Assembly (NCBI GenBank): GCA_016840695.1
Contig: JAEORV010000044.1
Location: forward strand, 1 to 8,491
Length of the DNA: 8,491 bases
Source of the DNA: Promethearchaeota archaeon
GTDB lineage: Archaea; Asgardarchaeota; Lokiarchaeia; Sigyniarchaeales; SOKP01
Direction of reading: 5' to 3'
Both the position numbers and the translations under genes were made by a program. Below, one piece after another: positions 6,305 to 8,491 of the stretch. Numbering within the stretch: position 1 is the first letter of the stretch; the number at the start of each line of letters is the position of its first letter. The notes under the pieces were generated by a model, which had not been told where the DNA came from, did no database searches, and worked only from the letters and a program-made list of their open reading frames with translations.

Positions 6305-8083
6305 ATGGGCTCAACAGGAATGATCTTTAAATATTTGGCAAAATCAAGGAAGGAATTTATTCTTTCTTTAGTCTATCAGAGCATGTCAATTGTCTTTGCT
6401 CTGTTTGTACCAATTTTTACTGGAAGAATGGTTGGAGGATTAGATCCAAATAATGCAGTACCTTTAACAGGTTGGGATTTATTGTTTTACTTTTCCATGA
6501 TTATATTATTTGGTTTTTTGAGTTTTTATACAAATAGAACAGGAAGGCTTCAAGGAGCAGTTGTAGCATCCGCAGCTGCATACTATTTGCGAATAAATAT
6601 CAACAACGCAATATTTCGACAATCATTTTCCTATTTTGATAAAACAGAAACAGGGCAATTAATTGCTCGCGCAACTTCTGATGTAGAAGAAACTCAAGGT
6701 ATATTTGGAATGGGTTTTAATTTAGGTCTTCAAGGATCAATTCAAATGGTTGGTGTGGTATCTGCATCCATCTTCCTCAACCTCCAATTATCTTTAATTT
6801 TCATGATTGTAATCCCAACTTCTCTGATAGCATCTTTCATACTAACAAAAAAAATGAAACCCATTTATTACGAAACTAGAGAAAGCTTTGGAGAATTAAC
6901 AAATACCATACGTGAAAATATCATTGGAGCTCAAGTAGTACGTATGTTTAGCAATCAAGATAAAGAACGACAAAAGTTTTATGATAACAACAAGAGATTT
7001 TATAACGCTAGCGTGCGCACGGCAAAGTTTGACTCGCTAATCATGCCTCTGAATTACGTGATAATTGGTTTTACAATGGTTAGTGTTTTATTTATCGGAG
7101 GAAACTTAGTTATTCAAGGGGCTATGGAGTTAGAGATATTGGTAACGTTTCAAGGGTATTTGGGTATTCTAATGTTTCCACTCGTCATGTGGGGGCAAAT
7201 CATGATGATGTATATACAGGCAGACGCAGCCCTTTCGCGTATTAGAGAGGTGATAGAATCAACTCCTGATGTGAAAGATATAAAGGGTGCAATTCCCATA
7301 ACTTCAATGAAAGGAGACGTAAAATTTGAAAATGTTTCCTTTGGTTATACAAGCGATCATAGGGTATTAAAAGATATTACATTTGAAGTTCCTGCGGGAA
7401 AAAAACTGGCAATTCTCGGAACTACAGGAAGTGGTAAATCTACCATTATTAATTTGTTACCAAGGTTTTACGAAATTAATGAAGGAACGATAAAAATCGA
7501 CGATATTAGCATAAAAAAATTCTTATTGAAAGATTTAAGGCAGAACATAGGGATTGTTTCTCAGGAAACATTTCTATTTAATAAGAGCATTGGAAAAAAC
7601 ATTGCGTTTGGTGTAGAAAACGCAACTCAAGAGGAAATTGAGTCTGCAGCTAAAATTGCTAACCTACACGATTTTATCGCATCTCTTCCGGAGGGTTATG
7701 AGACTATTGTGGGAGAAAGAGGAACAAGATTGTCGGGAGGTCAAAAACAGCGCTTATCAATAGCACGTGCTATAATTGTAAAACCAAAGATATTAATTTT
7801 TGACGATTCAACGAGTTCTGTAGATGTAGAAACAGAGTTCAAGATTCAGAACGCCTTAGAAAGAATAATGAAAGGAACTACAACGCTTATTATTACTCAA
7901 CGTATTTCAACGATTCGAAATGCTGATTCAATTTTAGTGTTAGATAAAGGACGCGTTGTAGGAAAAGGAACACATGATCAATTAATAGACTCGAATGTAT
8001 TATACAAGCAAATTTATGAAACTTTGTTCCAAAAACAAAAATTTGGAACAGAAAAGAAAGAAACTGTAGAAGGAGGGATTTAA
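6305..8083 (+). CDS. ABC exporter half-transporter, degenerate-site subunit of a heterodimer
   Basis: This 592-residue half-transporter is full length for the family. Residues about 18-330 form a six-helix exporter membrane domain, with the conserved intracellular segment YFDKTETGQL from 110. The nucleotide-binding domain has Walker A GTTGSGKST (372-380), Q-loop Gln420, signature LSGGQ (476-480) and Walker B ending FDDSTSSVD (499-507). The catalytic position after the Walker B Asp is Asp501 instead of Glu, and the switch residue is Gln532 (TQRIST) instead of His. Both changes are characteristic of the non-hydrolysing site contributed by TM287, LmrC and BmrC type subunits. It therefore should pair with the gene that starts 2 nt downstream to form a multidrug or lipid exporter in the cytoplasmic membrane. 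ATG 6305 is preceded closely by AGGAT; ATG 6320 is an alternative start that would shorten the protein by five residues. It lies 57 nt after the regulator, probably in one operon. Confidence 0.93.
   Translation: MGSTGMIFKYLAKSRKEFILSLVYQSMSIVFALFVPIFTGRMVGGLDPNNAVPLTGWDLLFYFSMIILFGFLSFYTNRTGRLQGAVVASAAAYYLRININNAIFRQSFSYFDKTETGQLIARATSDVEETQGIFGMGFNLGLQGSIQMVGVVSASIFLNLQLSLIFMIVIPTSLIASFILTKKMKPIYYETRESFGELTNTIRENIIGAQVVRMFSNQDKERQKFYDNNKRFYNASVRTAKFDSLIMPLNYVIIGFTMVSVLFIGGNLVIQGAMELEILVTFQGYLGILMFPLVMWGQIMMMYIQADAALSRIREVIESTPDVKDIKGAIPITSMKGDVKFENVSFGYTSDHRVLKDITFEVPAGKKLAILGTTGSGKSTIINLLPRFYEINEGTIKIDDISIKKFLLKDLRQNIGIVSQETFLFNKSIGKNIAFGVENATQEEIESAAKIANLHDFIASLPEGYETIVGERGTRLSGGQKQRLSIARAIIVKPKILIFDDSTSSVDVETEFKIQNALERIMKGTTTLIITQRISTIRNADSILVLDKGRVVGKGTHDQLIDSNVLYKQIYETLFQKQKFGTEKKETVEGGI
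8071..8076 (+). promoter_or_regulatory. Shine-Dalgarno site of the second ABC gene
   Basis: AGGAGG lies inside the last codons of the first ABC gene, nine bases before the ATG at 8086. It is the strongest ribosome binding site in the window and fixes this start. It supports translation of the second subunit from the shared message. Confidence 0.8.
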
Positions 8084-8085
8084 AA

Positions 8086-8491
8086 ATGAGCATGGAAAAT
8101 CAGAACAAGTCAAAAGAACCTGAAAAAGAGATTCGACAACCCACTTCAGGAATGCGTAGAATGATGATGTTTGACGAAAACGATAAAGAATTGAATAATC
8201 CTCGAGGAGAACTATGGAAATTTCTCATTTCTTATCTAAAACCTCATCGAAGATCCTTTTTACTCTTCATAATTTTGTTATTATTTGGAACAATCATAAT
8301 GTCTTTAAGTCCATTAATATCAGCAAGTATCATTGATGATGGAATTATAGCTCAAAATGCGCAATATATTCTATCTATGACTATGCTTTACTTATCGATG
8401 ATGATATTCATGGCCATTTCAAACTATATTTCTCAATATGGGATGGCAAGGGTATCTCAAAATGTTGTGTTTGGAATAAGAAATGATTTAT
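8086..8491 (+). CDS. ABC exporter half-transporter, second subunit, cut at right edge
   Basis: The ATG is 2 nt past the preceding stop codon, and the frame stays open to the window end, giving 135 residues of an incomplete protein. The first 40 or so residues are a polar, Met-rich extension. An elbow-helix region follows (GELWKFLISYLKPHRRS), then a first membrane helix (FLLFIILLLFGTIIM), SPLISASIIDDGI, and a second membrane helix around residues 95-115. This is the usual start of an exporter membrane domain, and the longer N-terminus resembles that of TM288-like subunits. The nucleotide-binding domain lies beyond the window. By analogy it should carry the normal catalytic Glu and switch His to complement the degenerate partner; that is a prediction. 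Confidence 0.9.
   Translation, partial: MSMENQNKSKEPEKEIRQPTSGMRRMMMFDENDKELNNPRGELWKFLISYLKPHRRSFLLFIILLLFGTIIMSLSPLISASIIDDGIIAQNAQYILSMTMLYLSMMIFMAISNYISQYGMARVSQNVVFGIRNDL

Noticed and set aside
7893..8093. Minus-strand 66-codon frame
   Set aside because: It is antisense to the end of the first ABC gene and has low-complexity hydrophobic sequence; no supporting signal.

Overview
This AT-rich window looks like an archaeal chromosome, possibly from an Asgard-type or related lineage, although the phylum is a low-confidence guess. The domain call rests on promoter architecture. Several genes have a TATA-like element centred about 24-29 bp before the ATG and no Shine-Dalgarno sequence, as expected for leaderless archaeal transcripts. 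Others have GGTGA or GGAGG type ribosome binding sites. No tRNA, rRNA, CRISPR array or insertion sequence was found.

Layout. The left third is on the minus strand. It holds an unrecognised protein built from exact 35-residue repeats that runs off the left edge (923 down to 1), an unrecognised 250-aa soluble protein (1851-1099), and a DUF362 protein (3278-1941). A 180-bp divergent promoter region separates these from the plus-strand genes. The first of those is a 683-aa fusion (3459-5510) of an MFS drug:H+ antiporter-like transporter with a C-terminal cytosolic region. That region reads as two successive DUF1330-like (dimeric alpha/beta barrel) modules.

The right third (5511-8491) looks like a drug-responsive exporter operon. 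It has a promoter with two near-identical palindromic boxes 51 bp apart, a PadR-like winged-helix regulator whose reading frame is cut by one in-frame TAA, and then two ABC exporter half-transporter genes. The first ABC protein has the catalytic Glu replaced by Asp and the switch His replaced by Gln. This marks it as the degenerate-site subunit of a heterodimeric exporter of the TM287/288, LmrCD or BmrCD type. The second subunit starts 2 nt after the first gene's stop, behind a strong ribosome binding site, and runs off the right edge.

How the genes fit together. The PadR-like protein would normally repress its own promoter and the exporter pair. Its nonsense codon implies either a derepressed exporter, an unusual readthrough, or an assembly error. 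The MFS fusion and the ABC pair are both probable efflux systems and lie side by side. The most novel points are the 35-residue repeat protein, the MFS plus tandem DUF1330-like fusion, the broken regulator and the paired operator boxes.
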